A stretch of DNA of 64,000 nucleotides. It comes from Ephydatia muelleri. Its lineage: Eukaryota > Porifera > Demospongiae > Spongillida > Spongillidae. Every line of letters starts with the position of its first letter. Within the stretch, counting starts at the first letter, position 1. The notes under the pieces were generated by a model. The model was not told the DNA's origin, did no database searches, and saw only the letters and a program-made list of their open reading frames with translations. Positions 1 to 13,357 of the stretch are shown here, one piece after another. The stretch lies in assembly GCA_013339895.1 (NCBI GenBank), contig JABACO010000012.1, forward strand, positions 7,334,750-7,398,749. The letters are read 5' to 3'. The position numbers and the translations under genes were made by a program.

Positions 1-1963
1 TGGGAGCTCCATGTCACGGACATGTACGGAAGGCAGCACACTGTGGCAGTACCGTCGATCAAGCCCAAGGTAGTACTCACAATGTGTTTGTAATTAATTA
101 ATCAGTGCTTTTTTAAAAATACAAATAATAAGCAATCCGAATTGTGCTCCTAATCTATCTAGGAGAACGAAGTGATATGCACTGAACACCATATGAAATG
201 TACATGCGTTAAACTGTACACGTATGGCACACAGTATGCACACCGTGTGTTACTTATGGCGACTGTATAGAATGTACAAGTCACACATGCCATGTGTGGC
301 CAAGTGTCAAACTGCATGCGTGTATAGCACACTTGTTGCCTTTGAATACCCCATAAAACACCACCATATATCCCCCCCCCCTCCCCCCCCCCACCCTCCG
401 TATACATTGCCATATCACGAATAAGCAAATCCTAATTGGCTAAACGCACTTTCTCTGTATTATATATAAATCTGTTTCGTTGAATTTTACCATCTTCCAA
501 TCATTATTCTGACCTGGGACATTGTGGAGGGTTCAGGGCTTCCCTTTTCATCGGTATGCTTTGACAGAAGCTCATATAGAAACAAGATTCACAAGTGATC
601 GATAATACGAAGGCTGTGCTTGTCAAAAGTTTGGTTGCATCAGATATCTGTTTCACGGTCTGGTAATTTCACACAATATAAGAGCTTGTTTTAGTACCTA
701 GAGATAAGTTATCAATTATGCACCTAAGCTGGCTTCTTAAAGGTCGGCATACAAGGGGCGACTTCCTGCCGACTTGTCGCATGCAACTCGAATGAATATG
801 GGTAAAAGTTCCGTAATTGTTTAGTTTACTGATGGTTTGCGGAACATCTGTCCATATTCATTTGAGTTGCATGCGACAAATCGGCAGGATGTCGCCCCGT
901 GTATGCCGACCTTAAAGGTCGGCAGACTTCCTGCCGATTTGTCGCATGCAACTCGAATGAATATGGGTAAAAGTTCCGTAATTGTTTAGTTTACTGATGG
1001 TTTGCGGAACATTTGTCCATATTCATTTGAGTTGCATGCGACAAATCGGCAGGAAGTCGCCCCGTGTATGCCGACCTTTATCAGACAAGCCTTAGTTTCA
1101 TCTCTTTACTTATAGTTCTTCTATTTGTGGCAACTTCAAATATAGCAGTGAAAATAATTTGTGATTGCTTTACTTGAACATCTTCCAAGAGGATATTCCC
1201 TGGCCCATTTTGGACAACATATGTTATTGCAATTCCATTAGAATATGAGCGCTAGAGATTCTATATATGCACATGCATGCACATGCATCCATATGTCAAG
1301 TCATGTCCTTCCTGCAAGGGGGAAAAAAAAAAATCATCTTTCATTCAACTGTATTTAGATGAAAAAGGTGTCCAAATGAGTAGTGTATTCACCAGATCTC
1401 CAACTGTGAGTTTGACGACAATGCATGCAAACATCATGCAGATCTGAACTCTAAAGCCTATTTGCCTGGACTGAGAGCAACATGATTCTCATAGCTCTTG
1501 TCGCCACTGATTTCATCTTATGGTACTTCCCTTCCAAATCCAATTTTGTGATGATCACTCTGAAGGCTCTTTAATTAAAAACAGACTATTGCAAACTGCT
1601 TCTCTAGATGCATTAATGCTTGCCACTTCACTTGTAAGCAATTAACATTTAGAAATTATGCTAGTTGCACAGACTCCAGCGTGACTAAGTTCTGTTACGA
1701 AAGCCCATCAACGATGACAAAAGGTGCTAGTAGACATTAATTTCCTAGCTGTTAGGATCATCCAAACAAGACAACTTTAATTTGACATCATGGCTCAGCC
1801 TCCCCTCCTATGACACAGTGCATGCCATCAGTTGTAGAAGTAGTAGTGCCATTAAATAACAGCTGCACTCTATCGTTTTACACTGCACTTTGAGCTATAG
1901 TAATTACTATTAAACAACAGCCCAATGTTAGCATATCATGTTACAATAATTGTTAACCCTTTT

Positions 1964-2005
<42 letters not shown>

Positions 2006-4720
2006 TACAAATAATAATTGAACATGAAAAAGTACAAGCATAAATACATGACACAGACACATGATACGCACAAAAACAAGTTGCTAGCCTACTGAAGCTC
2101 AGGAGGAGGTACGGACCTGGACAGGATCGCGGTGGCATTGGCCCTGACAAGATTCATGCTCATCCTCCCGTACAGCTCATGGGTGACCACTGAATTTGAC
2201 TTCCCCAATGATGTAGCCAAATGGGACCCAAGTTTGGAAAAGAAATCCCTAGCCGTCAAACCCCACGCCCCATAGGACTCCGCAACAACTGGGACACACA
2301 CCCAACCCAAATCAGCACATTTGCCCGTGTTGGCTTTAAGCTGTTGTTGTTATGCGGCAATGAATTATCGACCGCGAAGCCTCATAGCTCATATGAGTAT
2401 ACATTGTGAGTTATAATGAATGCATGCAATGCATATGTTAAGACATCACAGTTTAGTTCGACACAATACTGGTACAGTATGTATGGTTGTGTTACAATTG
2501 GATTTTTTTCATAGTGGAGACTTATGGCAATTGGGGCAAGCAGGCACATGATACCTTCTCCAGGCTGGCATTCTTCCTAGCCATTCACCAGTCCTCCCCC
2601 AAGGCAGTAGTTGTTGCTGAAATTTATGGCCGGTTGAATGGGGTCCTGGTTCGGTCCATTGCTAGAGCCATCCTGGCCAGGGAGCTTCCACCCTCCTAAC
2701 TTGCTATTAGTAGTTTAGTTGTACTTAGTGTATGTGTTTTAACCATTGAATGAATTTCCTGCTGTGGAAATATTATCACATGAAAATCATTAGTATAACA
2801 TAAACAATCCATTCAATAATAATGACTATTGTACGTTCAATCCAGCTGATGCATTTCTTTTAAAATTTCTAGGACTACAGCATTTGCGATTTCCGTGGCC
2901 TACTGGAGTCAAAGATTGGCCAAACACTAGACGGATACCGCATCATTTTTGATGGAAAGGAGTGTGTGGAAATCAGAGACGGGAGAAGGGCAACCCTGGG
3001 AGACTACAATATCGACAAAGAGGACACCATTATCGTTGGAAAGATGACCAGCAAGAATATTAATCCATCAGTATGGGTGCTAGACTTAAGATGATACCCA
3101 CTTGTAATGTGCCTCCTTTAGGTTGACCTATGCTTCATGGTGGACTGCACCGGATCAATGGCAAGCTGGATAGAAGGAGTAAAGAACAATGTAAAGGTGC
3201 TGAGGGACAAGCTGGCAGCACAATTCTCGTCCTGTGACCTGAGGTTTGCCTTTGTGCGGTACACAGACTACGATCAGCTAGAATCCACAAGAACAACGAA
3301 ACTTGATTTTACTAGGTACAGTTTACATTGTTGATTTTCAGAAGCAGAAATAACAAACTCGGTTTTGTGATTGCTTCCAGAGATCAGACATCTTTTCATC
3401 AGTTTGTTAGTGGAATTGTGGCTGATGGTGGAGGTGATACCCCAGAGGACATAATGGGAGCCCTGAAGGTCACCCTCAGCACATTAAGTTGGAGGTCAGG
3501 AGTCAATAAGGTTAGTGTAGTTTTCGTTTCCTGTAGCCTTTTTTTGTACTTTACACAATTTCTGGTGATAAACCTTTGTTGTAGTTTTAAATTCTCACTA
3601 TTACCATGTGGTTGATGTGTTCATGTTCCTCTCACATTAGGTTCTCATTCACATTGCTGATGCCCCTTGCCATGGTACCATGTACCATGATGGAGTTGGA
3701 GACACTTACCCTGGAGGAGATCCTGCAGGGATATCTCATGACCAAATGATGCAGCTTGTAGTGAACAACGACATACATTATTGGTTTGGGTACATTCAGA
3801 AGCAATTAACTGATAAAATGATCTCTGTGTTCAACGTCAGCCTGGAGCGGCTGAGCGATCACCGACTAACCATAAGGCAGGTCGATGCCACCAATGCTGA
3901 GCAGCTTGCTGACACCTTCTTCAAGTCCGTCAAAGGGACCATATTCGCTTCAGAGGCAGCAAGACAGGCCACGGTCAGGCGCTACGTGATCGACCCTTCG
4001 GTTCCAGTCTGGGCGTCGATGCCACAGCTTCGCTGCATCAAGACAGCATCCGTCAGCTTGCCTGGCATCAGTGCTCTACAGCGAGGGTTCACCATACCAG
4101 AGCCTTCCATTCCCGTCTCCGTTCAGTGTGCGCCCAATCCTTTTGAGGAAGGGGAGGAGTGCCTGGCCTATCACGGTTTCGACGCTACCAGTCAAAGGCG
4201 GATTGTTCTGAAGCGGTTCAAAAGGGACGGGGCTGAATACAACAGCTTGGACTGTTACAGCAAGGTGTTACAGATCCATGCCATTTCCACTGCGTGCGCT
4301 AATGAGTTTAATGGAGAGAAGGCCAGGCCTATGGGCGCAAGCACTCTTTCGTTCGTACCCACTGAACTAGTGCAGTGCAACCAGAATGGGCAGGTTGTCT
4401 ATTACATTAGCCAGCCATTTCTGGATGGGAAGTTTGAAAAGTTTAATGGCAACAGCGGCTTGGTGTTTACCCAGTCCCCGTGGTCTGAACCCATCCAGGC
4501 ATTCAGTCATTACACATATGCAAAGTCGGGGAAAGTCCTGATGGTCTGCGATCTCCAGGGCGTGGTCTCCGGGTCTTGTGTGTCGCTCAGCGATCCTGCC
4601 ATCCACTCAAGATCGGAAGACGGGAACAGCTTTGGGCCCACCGACCTTGGCTTTTCCGGGATTGAGCAGTTCATGAAGACCCATCAGTGTGGTGAAACTT
4701 GTAAAAAGTTAGGTCTTTAG
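1..4720 (+). CDS. Ubiquitin-like / vWA / alpha-kinase protein, 5' partial
   Basis: Five exons can be joined with GT-AG borders in phase: 1-69 (open at the window edge), 2873-3070, 3122-3315, 3381-3510 and 3641-4720 (TAG). The first two give a ubiquitin-like fold (ELHVTDMYGRQHTVAV, then GYRIIFDGKE and LGDYNIDKEDTIIV, matching the ubiquitin RLIFAGK and LSDYNIQKESTL blocks). Exons 3-5 begin a vWA domain with the metal-site motif DCTGSMASW and GGGDTPEDIMGAL. The C-terminal third is an atypical alpha-kinase: RRIVLKRFK (likely ATP-binding lysine), VLMVCDLQGV, LSDPAIHS, FGPTDLGFSGIEQF and the closing zinc-site pattern HQCGETCKKL. Alpha-kinases of the vWKA/eEF2-kinase/TRPM group phosphorylate serine/threonine. 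At least 556 residues are visible; the true start lies upstream. No stop or frameshift is seen. The Ubl-vWA-kinase order is my reading; the kinase call is firm, the Ubl call slightly less so. Confidence 0.85.
740..1078. mobile_element. Two head-to-tail foldback MITEs
   Basis: Copy one is 740-913 and copy two 915-1078. Each starts AAGGTCGGC and ends GCCGACCTT, and each folds into a long hairpin (arms of about 60-70 bp around a loop with GTTCCG/CGGAAC). The copies are about 95% alike; copy two lacks about 10 bp near its left end. The pair as a whole is flanked by TA (738-739 and 1079-1080), as for a Tc1/mariner-type insertion. It lies in the first visible intron of the kinase gene. No coding capacity. 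Confidence 0.75.
1956..2340 (-). mobile_element. LINE 3' end, 5'-truncated, with AAT tail
   Basis: The reverse strand encodes the C-terminal block shared by all LINE copies in this window: LGWVCVPVVAESYGAWG, then ELYGRMSMNLVRANATAIL and stop near 2089. Downstream on that strand the copy ends in an (AAT)n tail (about 1972-2005) and a T-run, as expected for target-primed integration. Only about 80 codons remain, so it cannot function. It sits in the kinase intron. Confidence 0.75.
2508..2699 (+). mobile_element. LINE 3' end fragment
   Basis: Encodes VETYGNWGKQAHDTFSRLAF, then VVAEIYGRLNGVLVR and ARAILARELPPS, followed by a stop. It is the same C-terminal block as at 2089-2340 but on the other strand, so two independent insertions lie tail to head in one intron. 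Severely 5'-truncated. Confidence 0.7.
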
Positions 4721-4951
4721 AAAACGATCACGATGCATGCATACGTATGAAGCTGCTGTTAGGTTATCACACATATATTACATGTGCGCCTTAATGGGTA
4801 TTCAAATGGCAGTGTGTGGTATTGTCATTGAAATTGTGCACAATGGCAGAAAGAAAAACTTGTGAGCGTTATTGCTCTAAGCACCATTTCATGCTGGGTG
4901 GTACAATTCAAAAAACTCTGTTTCTGAGGACTACATGCACATTGCATTTGT

Positions 4952-4957
4952 TTTATT
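4952..4957 (-). promoter_or_regulatory. Candidate poly(A) signal of the sphingomyelinase gene
   Basis: TTTATT on the plus strand reads AATAAA on the minus strand, about 255 bp after the sphingomyelinase stop. If both this and 5115-5120 are used, the two convergent transcripts overlap by roughly 180 bp at their 3' ends. Confidence 0.35.
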
Positions 4958-5114
4958 TGGTACAGTCAACCTGTCAGTTACAGTACAGATTTGTCAGTCA
5001 CCCTTGCCTTTAGTAAGATGCTCATGTTTGTGCAATCAGATCCAATACGCTTAGCCCTAATGATGAACAACTCAGTCTTGTGCAGCACTGAAAATATGTT
5101 AATATACATGTATA

Positions 5115-5120
5115 AATAAA
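5115..5120 (+). promoter_or_regulatory. Candidate poly(A) signal of the kinase gene
   Basis: AATAAA lies about 395 bp past the kinase stop codon, the first canonical signal on this strand. It would place the 3' end near 5135, reaching toward the convergent sphingomyelinase gene. Unproven. Confidence 0.4.
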
Positions 5121-5213
5121 TTGTGCTTGACATAGCAGCACATATGCTACATTCAGTATAGCACACATACACACACATCAATGTTCTGCTCTACACGTGC
5201 CGTATCTCTTCAA

Positions 5214-8200
5214 CTAGCACACTTTGTGTGCCTTCCTATATCGTAAAACATCCTCCGCAGTCGTGCCACTAGGAAGCTTCATATTTGTCGGTGAGTCGTT
5301 AAGCCTGGTCTGGAGATCGTTGATGAGGCTGGTCTTGCAGGAGGCGTCGCAGGGGCCCGGAATGTTCATCTTGTAGTAATAGCTACATGTGCATTGATTG
5401 CGAGTGGGGTACAGGGGCACCTTTAAAAAACACCAACACACAGGTTTATAGGCAAGCAAAGATCAGGGGTAGGGGATGTGCATTTGGAAGTAGGAGCAAT
5501 ACAAGCAACCCGAAACTATATTGCGCTTTAAAAGGGATACGAAAGATTAAATTAATTGCTACTAATTTGTTGCAGTGCTCTTCAAAGAATGCAAAAAATA
5601 CTTCTATGCTAAAGGTTTCCCCTAATCAATTTTCAAAGCTGAATGTTTAAAATTATTGAGTACAGCTTCAAAGTGACATAAATTGGCCAATACATGGTGC
5701 CTGAGAGGGGAGGGGCAATAAGTGGTGCCTGAGAGGGGAGGGGCAATACGTAGTGCTTGAGAGGGGAGGGGCAATATGTGATGCCTGAGAGGGGAGGGGC
5801 AATATGTGATGCCTGAGAGGGGAGGGGCAATATGTGGTGCCTGAGAGAGGGGAGGGGCAATATGTGATGCCTGAGAGGGGAGGGGCAATATGTGATGCCT
5901 GAGAGGGGAGGGGCAATATGTGGTGCCTGAGAGAGGGGAGGGGCGATACATGTGTGAGAGAGGGGAGCCTCTTTATGGATCTACACCTATGACCTTTGAA
6001 GAAGATTTTGGCTACTGCATTTTAAAGCACTGTGATTTCACAACTGTAGCCAGAATGAAGCTCATCTTTAAAAACCTGACATAGCATGCACCTTACATGT
6101 GGAGTTGGTATCCATCCAATCAGACAACTCCCATAGCAATAACAATGAAACACGTACCTGTAGAACTTCATGAAGAGGTCATCGTCTTGCTCCAATCTTG
6201 TGATCAGGGCATCCCAGTCCCCAGGCCCCAGACTGCTCATGCCGTATGCCGACTGAACAAGAGAAGAGAAAATGAACAGAAATGGTGATGGTCAACAATG
6301 ACTAAAGCTAAATGCCTTTAGAGCAGCAATATGCTGTTCTTTAGGAGGCCTATCATTGTGCATTCCTAGTACAGGGAAGTGTTGCATTTCTAGATCGGTA
6401 CAAATTGCACTGGTGCTCTGAAGCCTTTACCACTAACCTTCACATCATACTCATTGAGCCACTTGGGTTCGTTGCTCAGATTGGCATCCGTGACGTTCAT
6501 GTAGTAGCCTTCAGCATTGAGTAGGGCCTAATTTGGCGTATGTGTGTGCATGTGTGTGTATGTGCCATGTGTGTGGGCATGTGTGTTCATGTGTATGTGC
6601 ATGCGTGTGTACAGTGTATGTGTGTGTGTGTGTATGTGTATGTGTGTGTATGTGTGCATGTGTGTGTGTATGTATATGTGTGTGGGCATGTGTGTATGTG
6701 CATGCGTGTGTACAGTGTATGTGTGTGTATGTGTGTGTGTGCATCATGCTTAAACACTGCTGTGGCATGGTACATGGGGGAGGGGGTTAACCTACATTGG
6801 TTGTACCAGGGTAATCTCCATCGACAGTGTACACATGGAAGCCCATGTTTAACCCCTGGTACGTGGTCACTGAACCTCCTATGTTCGCCACACTGCAAGG
6901 TAAGCAAAAGCGCAACATGTCTCAGCCCGAGATTCCCGAGATTAGCAATTCAGTTAGCCCCAGGTACAAGAACTGTATAACACGGGCACACAACTTCCTT
7001 TGTCCATTTTGGACCACACAGAAGATGATTGTGTTTTCTAGCAGCACCATACTGGATAATCAGCCTATGAGGTAAAGGTCCCCAGCCCTAAAACTTCTCT
7101 GAAGTAATATTAAGACATAATACCATAAACATAGTCACAAATGGTAGGTGTGCATGGTGTGCACTGTGTGAGGGCTCCTCCATAGCAGGGTCAAGGGTTG
7201 ATGAGGGGTCAGGGGTCGATGAGGGCACATTGCACGTTATCATGACTGCTGCCTTTAATCATGTGACTGCTGCCTCCCGTCATGTGACTGCTGCCTTCAG
7301 TCATGTGACTGCTGCCTTCAGTCATGTGACTGCTGCCTTCAGTCATGTGACTGCTGCCACCCGTCATGTGACTGCTGCCTCCCGTCATGTGACTGCTGCC
7401 TCCCGTCATGTGACTGCTGCCTTCAGTCATGTGACTGCTGCCTCTCGTCATGTGACTGCTGCCTTCAGTCATGTGACTGCTGCCTTCAGTCATGTGACTG
7501 CTGCCTTCAGTCATGTGACTGCTGCCTCTCGTCATGTGACTGCTGCCTTCAGTCATGTGACTGCTGCCTTCAGTCATGTGACTGCTGTCTTCAGTCATGT
7601 GACTGCTGCCTTCAGTCATGTGACCGCTGCCTCTAGTCATGTGGCTGGCCTGCTGGCACTCCAATTGGTCAGCTGCCTACTATTGCTATGGCAACTAGGT
7701 GCCCTTGGCTTGGTGAGTAAGAAGCAACAATTGCAACATTTGTTGCTGAAAGGAAGGCCAATAAATATACTAGAAGTGATGTGGGGTTGAGTTCTTAACT
7801 CTTTCGAGCATTTCAGTGTGAATGATCATTTCAGACAGTGCACCTGTTGGGACCATGTGCTGTGCTTTTGCAAATAGTCATGTCATTGAATAGGTCGCGA
7901 AAAGCATATGGTTTGAGTCCCAAGAGCTAAAATGTCTACTTTCTTCCAAAAACATCTTCTTATCAATCATTATGGATTATATAAACAATGGGTGGAGGGT
8001 GGATAAAGCTGACTGTGCAAATAAAGGGGAGGAAGGGGAGACTTTCAATTGACAGTTGGAACAATGTGCAGATTCAAAGAATTATGTTCATTCAAACATT
8101 CTACAATGTGCACGACATACGTCCCTCCCCCTCCCCCCCCCCCCCCCCCCAATCCCCAGAACTGTGACAAAACGATAGGCACGATGAACTATTGAATAAT

Positions 8201-11200
8201 CCATCTAAATTCATACCATCAACTCTTCCAAGTAAGTTCTCACTATGTATTACCTGAAGGGCCGCGATGAGTTATTGATGTCATAGAAGACTGAGAAGGA
8301 GTCATGGTGGGTGTGGCCAAAGAACTGTCCCACAATCGTACTCTCGTACCTTATATGGAGTTTGTGTGATGTGGGTGTGGTACATGTACAGTGTAAGTGC
8401 AACATGAGTGAGGCGAATACATCACGTACACACATGCATATGGATGCACATAGGAAAATAGGCACATTGGCACATAGAATTATGAACACAGGGACTTCCT
8501 CACACATGAAGGGTTCTTTGATACATGCTGCAAGTGTCTATAGATCTACACAGTCAGCTAGCATGTGACAATTTGAATAAAATGCAAATGACACAATGCA
8601 ATATACAGCACAATAATTGCAAATGTATAACAAAAAATTAGCAAAATTAAGTGACTCTACGCTAACAGATCAAAGGGACCACATGCTATGCTAACATAGC
8701 AAAGGGGCCACATGCTATGCCAACATAGCAAAGGGGCCACATGCTATGCCAACATACCCAAGGGGCCACAGGTAAATATGCATGTGTGTGCAGATTGCAT
8801 GCACATTTTGCATGTGGAAATAACAGCTGGTACAATGTTACCTGTTGATGATTTTAATGTAGTTGGTCCTCCACCATTGAATGGTATCACCAGGTGGAAT
8901 GTGTCCAATGATATGAACCTAGGTGCCATACGAAGTTAGTTATTGGATGGGTAAATTAATTGGAGGAGGAGAGGAGGACTGAGGAGGGGGAGGACTAAGG
9001 AGGGGGAGGAGGGGGAGGACTAAGGAGGACTGAGGAGGGGGAGGACTAAGGAGGGGAGGACTAAGGAGAGGGGGAGGATCTAAGGAGGGGGGACTTAAGG
9101 AGGGGGGACTCAGGAGGGGAGGGACTAAAGGGGGGGGTGAGGGACCTAAGGAAGGGAGGGACTAAGGAGGGGAAGGACTAAGGAGGGGAGGACTACAGGA
9201 GGGGAGGAGGGGACGGACTAGGAGGGGGAGGAGGGGAGAATAAGAATGGGGGAGGGAGGGGAGGACTAAGGAGGGGGGAGTGAGTGGGGACTAAGGAGGG
9301 GAGGAGGGGAGGACTAAGGAGGGGGGAGGAGGGGAGGAAGAAGGAGTGGGAGGAGGGGAGGACTAAGGAGGGGGAGGAGGGGAGGAAGATAGGAGGGGGA
9401 GGAGGGAGAGGACTAGGAGGGGAGGAAGGGCGAGGACAAAGGGAGGGGGAGGAGGGGAGGAATAAGGAGCGGGAGGAGGTGGAGGAATAGGAGGGGGAGG
9501 AGGGGAGGACAATAAGGAGGGGAGGAGGGGAGGACTAAGGAGGGGGAGGAGGGGAGGACTAAGGGGGGGAGGAGGGGAGGAATAAGGAGGGGGAGGAGGG
9601 GAGAACTAAGGAGGGGGAGGAGGGGGAGGAGGGGGAGGAGGGGGAAAAGGGGGAGGAGGGGGAGGAGGGGGAGGAGGGGGAGGGGGGAGGAGGGGGAGGA
9701 GGGGGAGGAGGGGGAGGAGGGGGAGGAGGGGGAGGAGGGGGAGGACTAAGGACTAAGGAGGGGGAGGACTAAGAAGGGGGAGGACTAAGGAGGGGAGGAG
9801 AGGAGGACAGGAGGGATAGGAGGGGAGGACTAAGGAGGGGGAGGGGGGAGGACTAAGGAGGGGGAGGAGGGGGGGAGGACTAAGGAGGGGGAGGAGGGGA
9901 GGACTAAGGAGGGGGAGGAGGGGAGGACTAAGGAGGGGGAGGAGGGGAGGACTAAGGAGGGGGAGGAGGGGGAGGACTAAGGAGGGGGAGGAGGGGAGGA
10001 CTAAGGAGGGGGAGGAGGGGAGGAGGGGAGGGGAGGACTAAGGAGGGGAGGAGGGGAGGACTAAGGAGGGGGAGGAGGGGATGACTAAGGAGGGGAGGAG
10101 GGGAGGACTACGGAGGGGAGGAGGGGAGGACTAAGGAGGGGGAGGAGGGGAGAGGACTAAGGAGGGGGAGGAGGGGAGGACTAAGGAGGGGGAGGAGGGG
10201 AGGACTAAGGAGGGGGAGGAGGGGAGGACTAAGGAGGGGGAGGAGGGGAGGACTAAGGAGGGGGAGGAGGGGAGGACTAAGGAGGGGGAGGAGGGAGGAC
10301 TAAGGAGGGGGAGGAGGGGGAGGAGGGGGAGGACTAAGGAGGGGGAGGAGGGGGAGGACTAAGGAGGGGGGAGGAGGGGAGGACTAAGGAGGGGGAGGGA
10401 GGGGAGGACTAAGGAGGGGGAGGAGGGGAGGACTAAGGAGGGGAGGAGGGGAGGACTAAGGAGGGGGAGGAGGGGAGGACTAAGGAGGGGGAGGAGGGGA
10501 GGGACTAAGGAGGGGGAGGAGGGGGAGGGAGAGGGGAAAGAGGCAGAGACACGAGGGGAAGAGATGGGATCAAGCTAGATGAGTAGACCATTGGAGGGTT
10601 AGCCTTAGAGAGGGGGGGAAGTAGGAGGACTGGGTAGAGGAGAAGGATGGGAGGAGAGGCGTGGAGAGAAGTAGGAGAGAGAGGGTGAAGGGGAGGAGGG
10701 AGGGGTGGAGAGATAAAGAAGAGAGGTGAAGGGGAGGAGGGAGGGGTAGAGAGATGAAGGAGAAAGGTGAAGGGGAGGAGGGAGGGTGAAAAGATGAAGG
10801 AAAAAGGTGAAGGGGAGGAGGGTAGGGGAGAGAAATAAAAGAGAGAGGGTGAAGGGGAGGAGGGTAGGGGAGAGAAATAAAAGAGAGAGGGTGAAGGGGA
10901 GGAGGAGGGCGAAGAGATGAAGGAGAGAGGAGGGAGGGTGAATAGATGAAGGAGAGAGGTGAAGGGGAGGTAGGAGGGATGAAGAGATCAAGAAAGAGAG
11001 GTAAAGGTAAGGAGGGAAGGGTGGGCGAAAGGATAAGTGCACAAAAGATAAGAATAAGGCAATACACAACACACATTCACCGAAGTCCTCAAGGGAGACA
11101 AGCAGAGAGAGTAGGGAAAAACCCTGCATGGTCCAGCGTGCTGACATTACCTTCTCCCCACTGTCCTCAGCTGCCTGAAGCTGGTCCACAAACCAAGCCA

Positions 11201-13299
11201 ACTGCCCAGCTGGATCAGTACTGTTTATCAACAGCCAACTGAAGCGCACACATTGCCCATGTCACGAGAGCGAGGGAGTGGGGGCGGGTTGGGAGGGTGG
11301 AGATGCAAATGAAACACACTTTTGCACCTCTTCACAGTGGGCTCACTAGTTCTGATCATTGCCGTAGTTTGTCTGTAGAGAGATCACCCTGAGGCCCTCG
11401 CGAATCTGTGCACTGTAGTAACCTCCCCTATGTGGAGGAGGAGGAGAGATAAGAGGGGTTTAAAGTGCTCCCATACTGTGAGGGGTTACGGCTCCCACAT
11501 TGTCAGGGGTTAAAAGGGCTCCCTTTACTGTGAGGGTCAAAGTGCTGAGGGGTTAAATAGTTCCCTTACTGTGGGTGCATTGTATTATAGTAATGGAAAT
11601 GTGAACATATGTACGGAAAGTGGTATTTTTTTTTGATCATTTCCAAAGCCCCTGTGGAGTGGATGGTGTTTAGGTATGTTAAGGTTGTGTGTTAAGCGAG
11701 AGGTATGTACGATGGACCAGTGGGCAAAGCTTGTCTTTGAATTGATGGAACATTACAACGGACATAATTTTAATGAGCAAATATCCAGATTCATTTAAAT
11801 TTGAGGCACGCATATATAAGGGTGAGTTTGAAAAGGTCATTACGACAGTTTAGTTTCATACACACGTGTGATGTAGAATTAGCTAGGCCAAACTAACTAA
11901 TTAACTGTGAATGAGTCATGCAAAGTATTGCTTACACATACACACGGGTATGCAGTGTGCATGCGTGCGTTTGTCTGTGCATATTCCATGTGCACATCAA
12001 TACATCCATGGGTGTGCATGTGAGTACCCACCTATCTGGCATGTGAGGATATCAATATACAGCCATGCATATGTTATGTATGTACTGCATTGGGTACGCG
12101 TGCCAGTGCAGGTGTGTGCAAGGATGGTGAAGTGTGCTCGTGTGAATGTCAACTCACCATCTTAAGGTCTCCAGGGCAGTGTCTGGGAGCCACGCCCCCC
12201 ACTGATCGGCAAAGGCGTTGAGTAGCCACTGGTTGGACTGGTTCCCTTTGATGTATGGAGGGGGAAAGCTGGGGAGGGAGGGAGGGAGGGAGGGAGGGAG
12301 GGAGGGAGGGAGGGAGGGAGGGAGGGAGGGAGGGAGGGAGGGAGGGAGGGAGGGAGGGAGGGAGGGAGGGAGGGAGGGAGGGAGGGAGGGAGGGAGGGAG
12401 GGAGGGAGGGAGGGAGGGAGGGAGGGAGGGAGGGAGGGAGGGGAGGGAGGGAGGGAGGGAGGGAGGGAGGGAGGGAGGGGGAGGGAGGGAGGGAGGGAGG
12501 GAGGGAGGGAGGGAGGAGGGAGGGAGGGAGGGAGGGAGGGAGGGAGGGAGGGAGGGAGGGAGGGAGGGAGGGAGGGAGGGAGGGAGGGAGGGAGGGAGGG
12601 AGGGAGGGAGGGAGGGAGGGAGGGAGGAGGGAGGGGAGGGAGGGAGGGAGGGAGGGAGGGAGGGAGGGAGGGAGGGAGGGAGGGAGGGAGGGAGGGAGGG
12701 AGGAAGGAGGAGAGTTAAAAGAGGGACTTCACGTTGGAATTAGAGGAACCTGATTGGACACACCTGTTTACAGGAGAGCTTTCATGATTTCCAACAGCTG
12801 GAAACACCACCTTGCTGGGGAGGTACTTACGCAGCAAAGCTACCGTGGTGTTGAGGATGGAGAGCTGGTGTGGGAGGAAGAGAAGATGGACGCTCTCTGC
12901 GTACTCCTAACCCAACATCCCCCTAGCATTCTCTCCACAAGGGCTCTGCAAGCCACATGCCCCCTCCTCCCCCTCCCCCACCAGACCAGTCATCAGGTCA
13001 CTCCACACCTTCCATATTCATATCCAACACCCCTCCATGTTCCAGCTGCTCCTGTCACCAAAACCCACAGTGATAAGAAATATGATTGCTTTGACCACCC
13101 AGCTAATGTAGCACCCAATTTTGTGCTTGCAGTGGTCTGTGTGTTGTGCAAGATGGTCTAGGTGTACACATGCATATGTGCATGTGTATGTGAGCATGCA
13201 TTGACCTACACACACAACACACACACACATACACACACACACACACACACATACACACACACATACACAAAAACACACACAAACACACACACACATACA

Positions 13300-13357
<58 letters not shown>

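Noticed and set aside
7237-7640. CRISPR-like array
   Set aside because: Units are contiguous with no unique spacers, and the context is a eukaryotic intron; the same holds for the other minisatellites.
7209-7790. Long open frames on both strands with a 7-residue repeat
   Set aside because: A 21-bp minisatellite keeps all frames periodic; it lies in an SMPD1 intron and has no start context or splice support as a gene.
12218-12743. Long Gly-Arg-Glu-rich open frames
   Set aside because: They are translations of the (GGGA)n array; the real exon 6 of SMPD1 lies on the other strand beside it.
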